DNA from: Streptomyces rubellomurinus
GTDB lineage: Bacteria; Actinomycetota; Actinomycetes; Streptomycetales; Streptomycetaceae
Length of the DNA: 64,000 nucleotides
Direction of reading: 5' to 3'
Assembly (NCBI RefSeq): GCF_000961885.1
Contig: NZ_JZKH01000031.1
Location: forward strand, 1-64,000
Shown: positions 13,894-22,886 of the stretch, one piece after another
How positions within the stretch are numbered: the stretch's first letter is position 1
How the letters are laid out: every line of letters starts with the position of its first letter
Notes under the pieces: model-generated
What the model saw: the letters and a program-made list of their open reading frames with translations, nothing else
What the model was told of the DNA's origin: nothing
Databases searched by the model: none
Translations under genes and position numbers: made by a program

Positions 13894-16011
13894 TCAGCCC
13901 TCCGGGACGGCGTTCTCGGCCAGGATCGCCCGGAGCCGGGTGGTGCGCGGCTGCGCCGGGCGCTCGGCGACGGCCTGGGCGAGCGCCGGGCCGGCCGCGT
14001 GCACCACCGACAAGTGCCGCTCGCCCCGGCCGAAGGCCGTGTACACCCACTGCCGGGTGAGCGCCGGGCCGGCGTCCTCCGGCAGCACGACCACCGCGCC
14101 GGGCCAGCGGCGGCCGAGCGCCTGGTGGACGGTCAGCGCCCAGCCGTGCCGCAGCCGGCCGGCCTCGGCCGGCGGGACGGTCCGGCGCGAGCCGTCCGCG
14201 TACTCCAGGTGCAGCCCGCTCGCGTCGCCGTCCAGCACCCGCGCCGCGCGGGTGACGCCGGGCGCGGGGGAGTCGACCACCCGGTCGCCCGGGTCGAAGC
14301 CGCCGAACCGGCCGGGGCCGGGGTTCAGCCGGGCCTTGGCGGCGGCGTTCAGCGCCCGCGTGCCGCCCGGGCCGCCGTGGCCCGGGGTGAGCAGCACCAC
14401 CTGCTCGGCCGGGATGCCGAGTGCGCGCGGGATGGAGTCGGTGAGCAGCTGGATCGCCCGGTGGACGGCCTCGGCGCCGTCCTTGGCGGTCAGGAGGACC
14501 ACCTCCTTGTCCGGCGCTTCGACCGGTTGCAGCTCGCCGACGCCGACCCCGGAGACCAGCTCGCCGATCGGGCCGAAGTCCGGGGTGCGGGAGGCGACCG
14601 CCGGGCAGGCCCTGGCGGCCAGCAGGTCGGCGAAGAACCGGCCGGGGCCGGGCGACCAGAGCTGGCCCGGGTCGCCGCTGAGGACGAGCCGGGTGCCGTC
14701 GGCGATCGACTCCAGCACGGTGGCGGCCAGTTCGACGTCCAGCAGGGGCGCGTCCAGGACGACGAGCAGGTCGAGCGCCAGCGTGCCGTCCGGGGCGCGG
14801 CCGGGGCCGGCGGAGCCGGACAGCAGCTCGGCGAGGGTGACCACCGGGGTGTCGGCGGCCCCGCCGAGCGCGGCGAAGGAGTCCCGGCCCTGGTCGGTCC
14901 AGGTGGCGGCCCAGGCCCGCAGGCCGAGGCCGGTGGCGGCGGCGACCAGCGCGGCCGGTTCGGCGCGGGCGGCCTCGCCGCCGGTGTGCAGCACCAGGGC
15001 GGCGTCGGCGACGGCCCGGATCAGGGCCTTGGCGGAGGAGGAGGGCGCGGCTTCGGCGGCGGCCCCCCAGGCGGCCGGGCCGGGGGCGGCGGGGGTGCCC
15101 TCCCGGTCGGACTCCTCCGACTCCTCCGGCTCCTCGGATCCCGCCGGCGCCTCGGCCGTGTCCTCGGTCGTGTCCTCGGCCGTGTCCTCGCCCGGGACGA
15201 AGGTGGCCATCAGCTGGAGCAGCTTCTCGGCGAGGCTGTCCTCGGCCATCGCCGGCCCCTCCAGCGCGAGCAGGGTCCGGGTCGGCGCCTCCTCCTCGTC
15301 GTCGCCCTGCGAGCCGTGGGCCTCGGCGCCGGTCAGCTCCTCCTGGAAGGACAGCACCTGCCCGTCCAGCACGGCGGCCGCGATCGCTCCGGCCGGGTCG
15401 GGCACCCGGAGCCGGCCGAGCTCGGCCGCCACCTCGGTGAGCTCCAGGGCCGAGTTCCCGCGGAAGGTCGCCTGGGCCAGCAGCCACACCACCAGCGCGC
15501 CGGCGCGGCGCGGGTCGTCGGGCCGGGCCTCGGCGCCGAGCAGGCCGCGGGCGAAGCCGTCCGCGTGCTCCGGGCGGACCCCGGGCAGGCCGAGCACCGC
15601 CCACGGGTCCTCGCGCAGCCGTTCGGCGGCGTCGTTCCCGAGGGCGGTCACGGCCGGTGCCGCGAGCTCGGCGGGGGCGCCGCCGGCGGCCAGCACCTCG
15701 GCGACGGCCCGGAGCGCGTCGCCGTCCGCCGGAGCGGGTGCGGCGGGCCGGGCCGGGGCGGGTGCGGCCGGCCGGGGCACGGCCGGGGCGGGCGCCGGCG
15801 CCTTCGGTGCCGCCGCCTCGGCGGCCTCGGCGGTCTCGCCGGCTTCAGCGGCTTCGTCGGCCTCCGGCGCGGCCGTCGGCTCCGGGAGGACGACCGGCGG
15901 GGGCGTGCCCGCCTTCTTGAACGGCGCCATCCCCCGGATCTGCTCCGCCAGCTGCGCGAATTTCGCCGCCTTCTCGGCGTCCCCGGGAGCGCCGCCGCCC
16001 GTCTCAGTCAT
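13894..16011 (-). CDS. RecD-like helicase-fold protein with lost ATPase motifs
   Basis: A 705-aa protein. A Pro/Ala-rich N-terminus is followed by a helix-hairpin-helix-like segment (ERLREDPWAVLGLPGVRPEHAD, about 130-155), then an AAA/RecD-type core ending in the UvrD/RecD C-terminal signature (HGWALTVHQALGRRWPGAVVVL, WVYTAFGR). The expected P-loop GxxGxGKT reads LHTGGEAARAE, and the Walker B DE reads VVLDAPLL. RecD-like structural segments such as LVLSGDPGQLWSPGPG remain. It is probably not an ATP-driven helicase but a DNA-binding or scaffold relative. ATG 16011 has GGAG 9 nt upstream; the TTG at 16026 is unlikely. Confidence 0.8.
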   Translation of the reverse strand: MTETGGGAPGDAEKAAKFAQLAEQIRGMAPFKKAGTPPPVVLPEPTAAPEADEAAEAGETAEAAEAAAPKAPAPAPAVPRPAAPAPARPAAPAPADGDALRAVAEVLAAGGAPAELAAPAVTALGNDAAERLREDPWAVLGLPGVRPEHADGFARGLLGAEARPDDPRRAGALVVWLLAQATFRGNSALELTEVAAELGRLRVPDPAGAIAAAVLDGQVLSFQEELTGAEAHGSQGDDEEEAPTRTLLALEGPAMAEDSLAEKLLQLMATFVPGEDTAEDTTEDTAEAPAGSEEPEESEESDREGTPAAPGPAAWGAAAEAAPSSSAKALIRAVADAALVLHTGGEAARAEPAALVAAATGLGLRAWAATWTDQGRDSFAALGGAADTPVVTLAELLSGSAGPGRAPDGTLALDLLVVLDAPLLDVELAATVLESIADGTRLVLSGDPGQLWSPGPGRFFADLLAARACPAVASRTPDFGPIGELVSGVGVGELQPVEAPDKEVVLLTAKDGAEAVHRAIQLLTDSIPRALGIPAEQVVLLTPGHGGPGGTRALNAAAKARLNPGPGRFGGFDPGDRVVDSPAPGVTRAARVLDGDASGLHLEYADGSRRTVPPAEAGRLRHGWALTVHQALGRRWPGAVVVLPEDAGPALTRQWVYTAFGRGERHLSVVHAAGPALAQAVAERPAQPRTTRLRAILAENAVPEG

Positions 16012-16056
16012 CGTCGTCCGCTCCAAAGGTCACTCCACGTGCTCGACGGACCGGGC

Positions 16057-17037
16057 CTAGAGCTCGCTCCAGCCCTGGTCCGGGTAGCGGTGCACCGGGG
16101 ACGAGATGTCGTCCAGCGCGCCGCGGATCTCATCCGGAAGCGTAAGCGCCTCCACCGACAGTGCCGCCTGCAGCTGGGTCACCGTCCGGGCCCCGACCAG
16201 GGCGCTCGCCACGCCGGGGCGGTCGCGGACCCAGGCGAGGGCGACGGCCAGCGGGCTGCTGGCGAGCCCGTCCGCGGCGGTGGCGACGGCGTCCACGATC
16301 CGCCGCGACCGCTCCCCGAGGTACGGCTGGACGAATCCGGCCAGGTACGGCGAGGCGCCGCGCGAGTCCTGCGGGACGCCGTGCCGGTACTTGCCGGTCA
16401 GCACCCCGCGCCCGAGCGGCGAGCCGGCCAGGATCCCGACCCCGGCGTCCAGTGCGGCGGGCAGCGCCTCGCGCTCGATGCCGCGCTGCAGCAGCGAGTA
16501 CTCCAGCTGCGCCCCGGCGAGCGGCACCCGGCCGTGGTGGGCGCGCTGCCAGGTGGCCGCCCTGGCGAGCTGCCACCCGCTGAAGTCGCAGACCCCGACG
16601 TAGCGGGCGCGCCCGGAGGTGACGGCGATGTCGAGGGCGCTCAGCGTCTCCTCGACCGGGGTCGCCGGGTCGAAGGCGTGCACCTGCCACAGGTCCACGT
16701 AGTCGGTGCCGAGCCGGCGCAGCGAGGCGTCCAGGGCGGCGAGCAGGTGGCCGCGCGAGCCGTCGAAGCGGCGGGCGGACTCGGGGGCGCTGCCGGCCTT
16801 GGTGGCGATGACGAGTTCGGAGCGCGGGATCAGGCTGTCGGTGAGGCGGGAGAGCAGGTACTCGGCGCCGCCGTCCGCGTACACGTCGGCGGTGTCGACC
16901 AGGTCGCCGCCGGCGTCGACGAACTCCTTGAGCTGCTCGGCGGCCTCGTGCTCGTCCGTGTCGCGGCCCCAGGTCATGGTGCCGAGGCCGAGCCGGGAGA
17001 CCTGCAGGCCGGTTCGGCCGAGGTGACGCTTTTCCAT
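16057..17037 (-). CDS. Aldo/keto reductase
   Basis: A 326-aa TIM-barrel NADPH-dependent reductase. It begins MEKRHLGRTGLQVSRLGLGT and carries the catalytic set Asp and Tyr in DTADVYADGG, Lys in ATKAG, and a His in WQVHAFD. It reduces aldehydes or ketones; the substrate is unknown. ATG 17037 is preceded by GGAGGG at 8 nt. It lies 45 nt upstream of the RecD-like gene on the same strand and may be cotranscribed with it. Confidence 0.93.
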   Translation of the reverse strand: MEKRHLGRTGLQVSRLGLGTMTWGRDTDEHEAAEQLKEFVDAGGDLVDTADVYADGGAEYLLSRLTDSLIPRSELVIATKAGSAPESARRFDGSRGHLLAALDASLRRLGTDYVDLWQVHAFDPATPVEETLSALDIAVTSGRARYVGVCDFSGWQLARAATWQRAHHGRVPLAGAQLEYSLLQRGIEREALPAALDAGVGILAGSPLGRGVLTGKYRHGVPQDSRGASPYLAGFVQPYLGERSRRIVDAVATAADGLASSPLAVALAWVRDRPGVASALVGARTVTQLQAALSVEALTLPDEIRGALDDISSPVHRYPDQGWSEL

Positions 17038-17258
17038 CGGACGGGCCCTCCACTGGCCTGTAAACGCGCAGGTGGGGAGAGCGCTCCCCACGTCGGCAGA
17101 GCGTAGCGGCCGGTGTACGGGCAGGAGCGGAGACCCGCAGAAGGATCACGGCGGCCACGCGGCGGCGGTGTGACCCACCCCACTACTACCCGTCAGTATC
17201 CGACCGGCCGGGACACGATTACCCTCACCCCAAATCCCCCGACTGGAAGGTTCGGCAG

Positions 17259-18305
17259 ATGCGACTGGGTATCAACCTCGGCTACTGGGGACTGGGCATG
17301 GACGCCGACAACATCGCCGTCGCCCAGGAGGCGGACCGGCTCGGCTACTCGGTCTGCTGGGCCGCCGAGGCGTACGGCTCGGACGCCGCGACGGTGCTCA
17401 GCTTCGTCGCCGCCAGGACCGAGCGGATCGACGTCGGCTCGGCCATCTTCCAGATCCCGGCCCGCACCCCCGCCATGACCGCGATGACCGCCGCGACGCT
17501 CGACACCCTCTCCGGCGGCCGCTTCCGCCTCGGCCTCGGCGTCTCCGGCCCGCAGGTCTCCGAGGGCTGGTACGGCGTGAAGTTCGACAAGCCGCTGGCC
17601 CGCACCCGCGAGTACGTGGAGATCGTCCGCAAGGCGATGTCCCGGGAGCGTCTGGTCCACGAGGGCGCGCACTGGACGCTGCCGCTGCCCGGCGGCCCCG
17701 GCAAGCCGATCAAGCTGACCGTGCACCCGGTGCGCGAGCGGATCCCGCTGTACATCGCCGCGATCGGCCCGAAGAACCTGGAGCTGACCGGCGAGATCGC
17801 GGACGGCTGGCTCGGCATCTTCTTCTCGCCCGAGCATGCCGCGCTCTCCCTCGACCCGCTGGCGGCCGGCCGGGCCAGGGCCGGCGCGACGCTGGACGGC
17901 TTCGACCTCTGCCCGACCGTCAACCTCGCGGTCGGCGAGGACATCGAGGCCGGCGTCGACGGCCTGCGCTCGTACGCCGCGCTCTACATCGGCGGCATGG
18001 GCAGCAAGGAGAAGAACTTCTACAACCAGCTGACCCGGCGCATGGGTTACGAGCGGGCCGCCGACGAGATCCAGGAGAAGTACCTGGCCAAGGACTACGC
18101 CGGCGCCGCGGCCGCCGTCCCGCACGACCTGATCGACGCCACCTCGCTGATCGGCGACACCGCCCGGATCGCCGACCGGATGCAGGCCTACGCCGAGGCG
18201 GGCGTCAGCACGCTCACCCTGGCCCCGTCCGGGCCCACCCTGGACGAGCGGGTCCGGGCGCTGCGCACCGGCGTCGAGGCCCTGGAGCGCGCCGGCCTCG
18301 CGTAG
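17259..18305 (+). CDS. LLM-class F420-dependent oxidoreductase (Rv3520c-like)
   Basis: A 348-aa luciferase-like TIM-barrel enzyme. The start MRLGINLGYWGLGMDADNI and WAAEAYGSDAATVL fit the Rv3520c-type F420 subfamily. It would transfer hydride to or from coenzyme F420; the substrate is unknown. GGAAGG lies 8 nt before ATG 17259. It is the first gene of a rightward block that continues with a phosphatase, DUF3090 and kinase-like gene, and it is divergent from the aldo/keto reductase. Confidence 0.9.
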   Translation: MRLGINLGYWGLGMDADNIAVAQEADRLGYSVCWAAEAYGSDAATVLSFVAARTERIDVGSAIFQIPARTPAMTAMTAATLDTLSGGRFRLGLGVSGPQVSEGWYGVKFDKPLARTREYVEIVRKAMSRERLVHEGAHWTLPLPGGPGKPIKLTVHPVRERIPLYIAAIGPKNLELTGEIADGWLGIFFSPEHAALSLDPLAAGRARAGATLDGFDLCPTVNLAVGEDIEAGVDGLRSYAALYIGGMGSKEKNFYNQLTRRMGYERAADEIQEKYLAKDYAGAAAAVPHDLIDATSLIGDTARIADRMQAYAEAGVSTLTLAPSGPTLDERVRALRTGVEALERAGLA

Positions 18306-18388
18306 CGCAGCCACCCCGGTCCGCAGTCGCCCCGGCCCGCGGCCGTCCGGCCGCGGACCGGGGCTCCCCGCCCGGCCCGCGGAGGCCG

Positions 18389-18394
18389 TAGGCT
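18389..18394 (+). promoter_or_regulatory. -10 box of a leaderless phosphatase gene
   Basis: TAGGCT lies exactly 7 nt before ATG 18402, and there is no Shine-Dalgarno sequence. This spacing places the transcription start at the start codon. Confidence 0.5.
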
Positions 18395-18401
18395 GAGCCC
18401 C

Positions 18402-19094
18402 ATGCCCACCTTGCTGCTCGTTCGTCACGGCCGCTCGACCGCGAACACCGCCGGGATCCTGGCCGGTTGGACGCCCGGTGTGGACCTCGACGACACCGGG
18501 CGCGGGCAGGCGGCCGCGCTGGCCGGCCGGCTCGCCGGCATCCCGCTGGTCCAGGTGGTGAGCAGCCCGCTGGAGCGCTGCCGGCAGACGCTGGAGCCGC
18601 TGCTGGCCGCTCGGCCGGAGCTGGGCCCGGCGACCGAGGACGAGCGGCTGGGGGAGTGCCACTACGGCGAGTGGACCGGCCGGCCGCTGGCCGAGCTGGC
18701 GAAGGAGCCGCTCTGGCGCACCGTGCAGGACCACGCCGCCGCCGCGGCCTTCCCCGGCGGCGAGTCGCTGCGCGAGCTGAGCCACCGTACGGTGAGCGCC
18801 GTCCGCGAGTGGAACGCCAAGGTCGCCGCCGAGCACGGCGAGGACGCGGTCTGGATCGCCTGTTCGCACGGTGACGTGATCAAGGCGGTGGTGGCCGACG
18901 CGCTCGGCCTGCACCTGGACCACTTCCAGCGGATCAGCGTCGAGCCGTGCTCGGTCACCGCGATCCGCTACACCCCGCAGCGGCCCTTCGTGTTGCGGAT
19001 GGGCGACACCGGCGACCTCGCCTCACTGGCGCCGAAGCCGCACGCCGCCCCGGCCGCGCCGGCCGGTGACGCCGTGGTGGGCGGCACCGCCTGA
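18402..19094 (+). CDS. Histidine phosphatase, MSMEG_4193 family
   Basis: A 230-aa phosphoglycerate-mutase-like phosphatase. The catalytic RHG motif is at residues 8-10, the second His is in CSHGDVIKAVVADALG, and an acid/base Glu region is present (DERLGECHYGEWTG). The natural substrate is unknown. This family (TIGR03848) is strongly linked in actinobacteria to the DUF3090 and SCO1664-family genes, which follow here, and to mshC. The gene appears leaderless. Confidence 0.9.
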   Translation: MPTLLLVRHGRSTANTAGILAGWTPGVDLDDTGRGQAAALAGRLAGIPLVQVVSSPLERCRQTLEPLLAARPELGPATEDERLGECHYGEWTGRPLAELAKEPLWRTVQDHAAAAAFPGGESLRELSHRTVSAVREWNAKVAAEHGEDAVWIACSHGDVIKAVVADALGLHLDHFQRISVEPCSVTAIRYTPQRPFVLRMGDTGDLASLAPKPHAAPAAPAGDAVVGGTA

Positions 19095-19271
19095 GGCGGC
19101 GGGTGCCAGGGCCGTTCCGGGGGCCGTTCGGGTCCCCGGGGACGGCCCGGAGGTCGTAGGGTGAGTCAGGGGCGCCCGTACGGCCCACCCCGCCCCCCGA
19201 CGTCCGAACGACATCCGAACGACCCGGTGATCCGCGAGATCCCCGCGACCGACACGATCCGGAGCGAGAGC

Positions 19272-19841
19272 GTGCCCCGTCAGGTGTTCTTCTACGACCA
19301 GCCCGAGCGGTTCGTGGCCGGCACCGTCGGCCAGCCCGGCGCCCGGGCGTTCTACCTCCAGGCCAGCGCCCGCGGCCGGATCACCAGCGTGCTGCTGGAG
19401 AAGACCCAGGTCGCCGCGCTCGCCGAGCGGATCGAGGAGGTCCTGGACGAGGCGCTGCGGCGCAGCGGCGGCGACGCCGCCATCCCGGCCGCCGCCCCGA
19501 AGGACCTGCTCGACACCGCCCCGCTGGACCTGCCGCTGGAGCAGGAGTTCCGGGTCGGCACGATGGCGCTGGCCTGGGACAGCGCGGACGGCTGCCTGGT
19601 GGTCGAGGCGCAGGCGCTGATCGAGGAGGACGAGGAGGAGGAGGGCGCCGAGGCGATCTTCCGGGACGACGACACCGGCCCGGACATGCTGCGGGTGCGG
19701 CTGACCGGCGCGATGGCCCGGGTGTTCGCCAAGCGCGCGCTGGATCTGGTCGCGGCCGGCCGCAAGCCCTGCCCGTTCTGCAACCTGCCGCTCGACCCGG
19801 AGGGCCACCTGTGCCCGCGCGCGAACGGCTACCGGCGCTGA
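19272..19841 (+). CDS. DUF3090 family protein
   Basis: A 189-aa protein of the DUF3090 (TIGR03847) family. It starts with PRQVFFYDQPERFVAGTVGQ and ends with the Cys-rich signature CPFCNLPLDPEGHLCPRANG, a likely zinc site. The function is unknown. GTG 19272 is chosen by family alignment and GGAG 7 nt upstream; the open frame runs further upstream, but that part is not conserved. A TAGGGT box (19157-19162) could be its promoter. The gene overlaps the next one by 31 nt. Confidence 0.9.
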   Translation: MPRQVFFYDQPERFVAGTVGQPGARAFYLQASARGRITSVLLEKTQVAALAERIEEVLDEALRRSGGDAAIPAAAPKDLLDTAPLDLPLEQEFRVGTMALAWDSADGCLVVEAQALIEEDEEEEGAEAIFRDDDTGPDMLRVRLTGAMARVFAKRALDLVAAGRKPCPFCNLPLDPEGHLCPRANGYRR

Positions 19842-20683
19842 GCACCGACACCCCGCCGCAGGCGGACCCGGCGGCCGCGGCCGCCCTGGCCGCCGACGTG
19901 CCGGCCGCGCTCGACCTGCTGCGCCGGGGCGAACTGACCGTGCACGGCCGCCTCACCGAGGCCTCCAACGCCGCGCTGTACTGCACCGTCGAGCACGGGC
20001 CGCTCAGCGCGCAGGCCGTCTACAAGCCGGTGGCCGGCGAGCGCCCGCTGTGGGACTTCCCGGACGGCACGCTGGCCGGCCGCGAGGTCGCCGCGTACGA
20101 GGTGTCGGCCGCGACCGGCTGGGCGCTGATCCCGCCGACCGTGCTGCGCGAGGGCCCGCACGGGCCGGGCATGGTGCAGCTGTGGGTCGAGCCGGATCCG
20201 GGGGCCGAGCCGCTGCTCGCGCTGCAGGACCCGCGCGGCCCCGAGGAGGGCTGGCTGCCGATCGTCCGGGCCGAGGTGGAGGGCGGCCGCACCGCGCTGC
20301 TGGTGCACCACGACGACGGGCGGCTGCGCCGGCTCGCCGTGCTGGACGCGGTGCTGAACAACGCGGACCGCAAGGGCGGTCACCTGATCCCGGCCGCGGA
20401 CGGCCGGGTGTACGGCATCGACCACGGCGTCACCTTCAACACCGAGGACAAGTTGCGCACCCTGCTGTGGGGTTGGGCGGGGGACCCGCTGCCCGCCGAG
20501 GCGCTGGAGGTGCTGGCCCGGCTGGCCGGGCAGTTGGAGGGCGAGCTGGCCGAGCGGCTGGCCCCGCACCTGACGGCGGCCGAACTGGACGCCACCCGGG
20601 CCCGGGTGGCCGCCCTGCGCGACTCGGGCCGGCACCCGCTGCCCTCCCGCGACTGGCCGGCGATCCCCTGGCCGCCGGTCTGA
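19811..20683 (+). CDS. SCO1664-family kinase-like protein
   Basis: A 290-aa protein of the SCO1664 family (TIGR03843), distantly related to PI3/PI4-kinase folds. It contains YKPVAGERPLWDFP (Lys of an ATP-binding strand), an HRDxxxxN-like catalytic loop DAVLNNADRKGGHL, and DHGVTFN in place of DFG. Phosphotransfer to a protein, sugar or inositol is plausible but unproven. GTG 19811 lies inside the DUF3090 gene, so the two are translationally coupled; together with the phosphatase they form a kinase/phosphatase neighbourhood. Confidence 0.88.
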   Translation: MPARERLPALSTDTPPQADPAAAAALAADVPAALDLLRRGELTVHGRLTEASNAALYCTVEHGPLSAQAVYKPVAGERPLWDFPDGTLAGREVAAYEVSAATGWALIPPTVLREGPHGPGMVQLWVEPDPGAEPLLALQDPRGPEEGWLPIVRAEVEGGRTALLVHHDDGRLRRLAVLDAVLNNADRKGGHLIPAADGRVYGIDHGVTFNTEDKLRTLLWGWAGDPLPAEALEVLARLAGQLEGELAERLAPHLTAAELDATRARVAALRDSGRHPLPSRDWPAIPWPPV

Positions 20684-20741
20684 TCCGCGCCCGGCGTCCG
20701 TGGTCTGGACCTGTCGCCGGAACAGGTCGCACACTGCTCCG

Positions 20742-21695
20742 ATGGACGCGCGACGGACCACCCCCACCACCCCCGCCCCTCCCACCGCCACGCCCCGGGC
20801 CGCGCCGGACCTGCCGCTGCACCGCTTACAGGTCCCGCTGCCCCACCTGCTCCCCTTCGCCATCGGCAGCTTCGACACGATCGGCCCGCTCTCCCGCGCC
20901 GGCTTCCCCCACCGGCACTCCTTCTACGAGATCGTGCACGTCACCGGCGGGCGCGGCGCCCACGTCCTGGACCTGGTCCACCGGCCGCTGGCGCCACCGC
21001 AGTTGTGCGTGATCACGCCCGGCCAGGTGCACCACTGGGCGGACGGCGACGAACTCGCCGGCCGGGTGGTGCTGTTCAACGAGGACTTCCTGCTCGGCGA
21101 CCCGCAGGACCTGGCCGCGCTGCGCGCCCTGGCCTCCCGCCCGGCCATCGACCTCGGCGAACACGCCGGGACGGTCGGCGCGTTGCTCGCCGACATGGAG
21201 CACGAGTACCGGACGCTGGCGCCCGGCTACCAGGGCGTGCTGCGGGCCAGCCTGCACATCCTGATCGTCCGGGCGCTGCGCGCCTGCGCGCCGGGCGAGC
21301 CGCCCGCGGTGGCCAGCCGGCCGGCCGAACTGGCCGCCGCCTTCACCCGGTTGATCGCCCGGCCGGGCGGGGTGCGGCACTCGGTGGCCTCCACGGCGCA
21401 CGAACTCGGCGTCTCCCCGGGCCACTTGCAGAGCCTGGTGAAGCAGGCCACCGGGCACACCCCGGGCGGGCTGATCCGCCGGCAGCAGACGCTGGAGGCC
21501 AAACGGCTGCTGGCCTGTACGGATTTGACGATCCGTCAGGTCGCCCGGGAGGCAGGCTTCGCCGATCCGGCGTACTTCTGCCGCTTCTTCCGCCGGGAGA
21601 CCGGGATGACGCCGGGGGAGTTCCGTTCGCGGGTCGACGGAAATCACCACGATCCCCGGATCATGTCCATCGCGGTCGCCCCGGACGGGCCGTAG
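20742..21695 (+). CDS. AraC family transcriptional regulator
   Basis: A 317-aa regulator. The N-terminal cupin-like sensing domain (HRHSFYEIVHVTGG; residues about 20-130) is followed by a C-terminal double HTH (about 200-300: STAHELGVSPGHLQSLVKQ and LTIRQVAREAGFADPAYFCR). It probably senses a small molecule, often a sugar or aromatic compound. ATG 20742 has no clear Shine-Dalgarno. The secreted dioxygenase gene lies 143 bp downstream and is a plausible target. Confidence 0.9.
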   Translation: MDARRTTPTTPAPPTATPRAAPDLPLHRLQVPLPHLLPFAIGSFDTIGPLSRAGFPHRHSFYEIVHVTGGRGAHVLDLVHRPLAPPQLCVITPGQVHHWADGDELAGRVVLFNEDFLLGDPQDLAALRALASRPAIDLGEHAGTVGALLADMEHEYRTLAPGYQGVLRASLHILIVRALRACAPGEPPAVASRPAELAAAFTRLIARPGGVRHSVASTAHELGVSPGHLQSLVKQATGHTPGGLIRRQQTLEAKRLLACTDLTIRQVAREAGFADPAYFCRFFRRETGMTPGEFRSRVDGNHHDPRIMSIAVAPDGP

Positions 21696-21838
21696 GTTCG
21701 TACTCGGCCACCGGCCGATCCCCGACGCGCGCGGTCGGGTCGGCCGGTTCGGCCCTTGTCATGCCCCCACCATGGCAAGGGCCGCCCCCACTCCCGGCAC
21801 CCCCACCCGTTCCGACACCCCCGAAGAGGAGAGGGCGC

Positions 21839-22678
21839 ATGTCCGACGGCATGATCAGTCGCAAGACCGTCCTGAAGGCCGCCGCCGCGCTCGGGGCCGC
21901 GCCGCTGCTGATCGGCGGCGGGGTCGCACTCGCCCGCGACCAGGCCGGCGCCGGCCGCACTCCCGGCTTGACCCCGGAGTGCCACGACGGCGACGACCCC
22001 ACCATCGAGCAGACCGAGGGGCCGTACTTCAAGCCCGACTCACCGCTGCGCAGCTCCATGGCCGGCGACGGCCCGGGCACCCGGCTGACCGTCAGCGGCT
22101 ACGTCTTCGGCCGCGCCTGCTGGCCGATCCCCGGCGTGCTGCTGGACTTCTGGCAGGCCGACGACGGCGGCACCTACGACAACTCCGGCTACACCTTCCG
22201 CGGGCACCAGTTCAGCGACGCGAACGGCGCGTTCAGGCTGGACACCATCGTCCCCGGCCTCTACCCGGGCCGCACCCGGCACATCCACGTCAAACTGCAG
22301 GCCCCCGGCCGCCCGATCCTCACCACCCAGCTCTACTTCCCGGGCGAGCCGCGCAACAGCACCGACACCATCTACGACGCCCGGCTGCTGATGAACGTCC
22401 GACAGAACGGCCCCGGCCGGGAGGGGACCTTCGACTTCGTCCTGGACGTGCCGCAGACCCCGGGCCCGACGCCCACGCCCACCGCGACGCCCACGCCCAC
22501 CGCGACCCCGACCGGCGGCCCGACCACTCCGCCGAGCGGCAGCTGGGCCGCCGGCCGGTCGTACAATGCGGGCGACCGGGTCACCTACTCCGGCGTCTCC
22601 TACGTCTGCCTCCAGGCGCACACCGCCCTGGTGGGCTGGGAGCCGCCGAACGTGCCGGCCCTCTGGCGGCGGGTGTAG
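21839..22678 (+). CDS. Secreted intradiol dioxygenase with C-terminal CBM5/12
   Basis: A 279-aa exported enzyme. A Tat-like signal (SRKTVLK followed by a hydrophobic stretch, 1-35) precedes an intradiol ring-cleavage dioxygenase domain (about 50-205; EQTEGPYF, DFWQADDGG, GRTRHIHVKL with the iron-ligand His pair). A Pro-Thr repeat linker (TPTPTATPTPT) and a CBM5/12 chitin-binding module (about 230-279) follow. It would open catechol-type rings with non-heme Fe(III) and O2 while bound to chitin or related polymers, as described for a Streptomyces homologue of this architecture. RBS GAGGAGAGGG. Confidence 0.92.
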   Translation: MSDGMISRKTVLKAAAALGAAPLLIGGGVALARDQAGAGRTPGLTPECHDGDDPTIEQTEGPYFKPDSPLRSSMAGDGPGTRLTVSGYVFGRACWPIPGVLLDFWQADDGGTYDNSGYTFRGHQFSDANGAFRLDTIVPGLYPGRTRHIHVKLQAPGRPILTTQLYFPGEPRNSTDTIYDARLLMNVRQNGPGREGTFDFVLDVPQTPGPTPTPTATPTPTATPTGGPTTPPSGSWAAGRSYNAGDRVTYSGVSYVCLQAHTALVGWEPPNVPALWRRV

Positions 22679-22817
22679 CGGCTCCGCCCGTCCACCCGGG
22701 GGAGCCGGGCGCCCGGTCGGCGGCAGGGCCGGCCGGGCGCTCACCCGTGCTCCCGGGGCCTGAACCGGCAGCGCGAGAACCGCTCACTACCAGTCGACAA
22801 CCGGTCAGGCAACGACA

Positions 22818-22843
22818 GGAAGTGATTCCAGTCGATCTTTGTT
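22818..22843 (+). promoter_or_regulatory. Sigma-R-like promoter upstream of mshC
   Basis: GGAAG (22818-22822), 18 nt, GTT (22841-22843) matches the thiol-stress sigma-R pattern GGAAT-N18-GTT except for the fifth base. A second -10-like TAAAGT (22874-22879) lies 7 nt before the mshC start. Confidence 0.4.
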
Positions 22844-22886
22844 ACTGGTTAGGCTTTCAAATGTTCTCAAGGTTAAAGTCGATCCC

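Noticed and set aside
13999..17106. Long rightward frame opposite the RecD-like and aldo/keto reductase genes
   Set aside because: It spans two genes and their gap without a stop only because of GC bias; the composition is Arg/Gly/Gln-rich.
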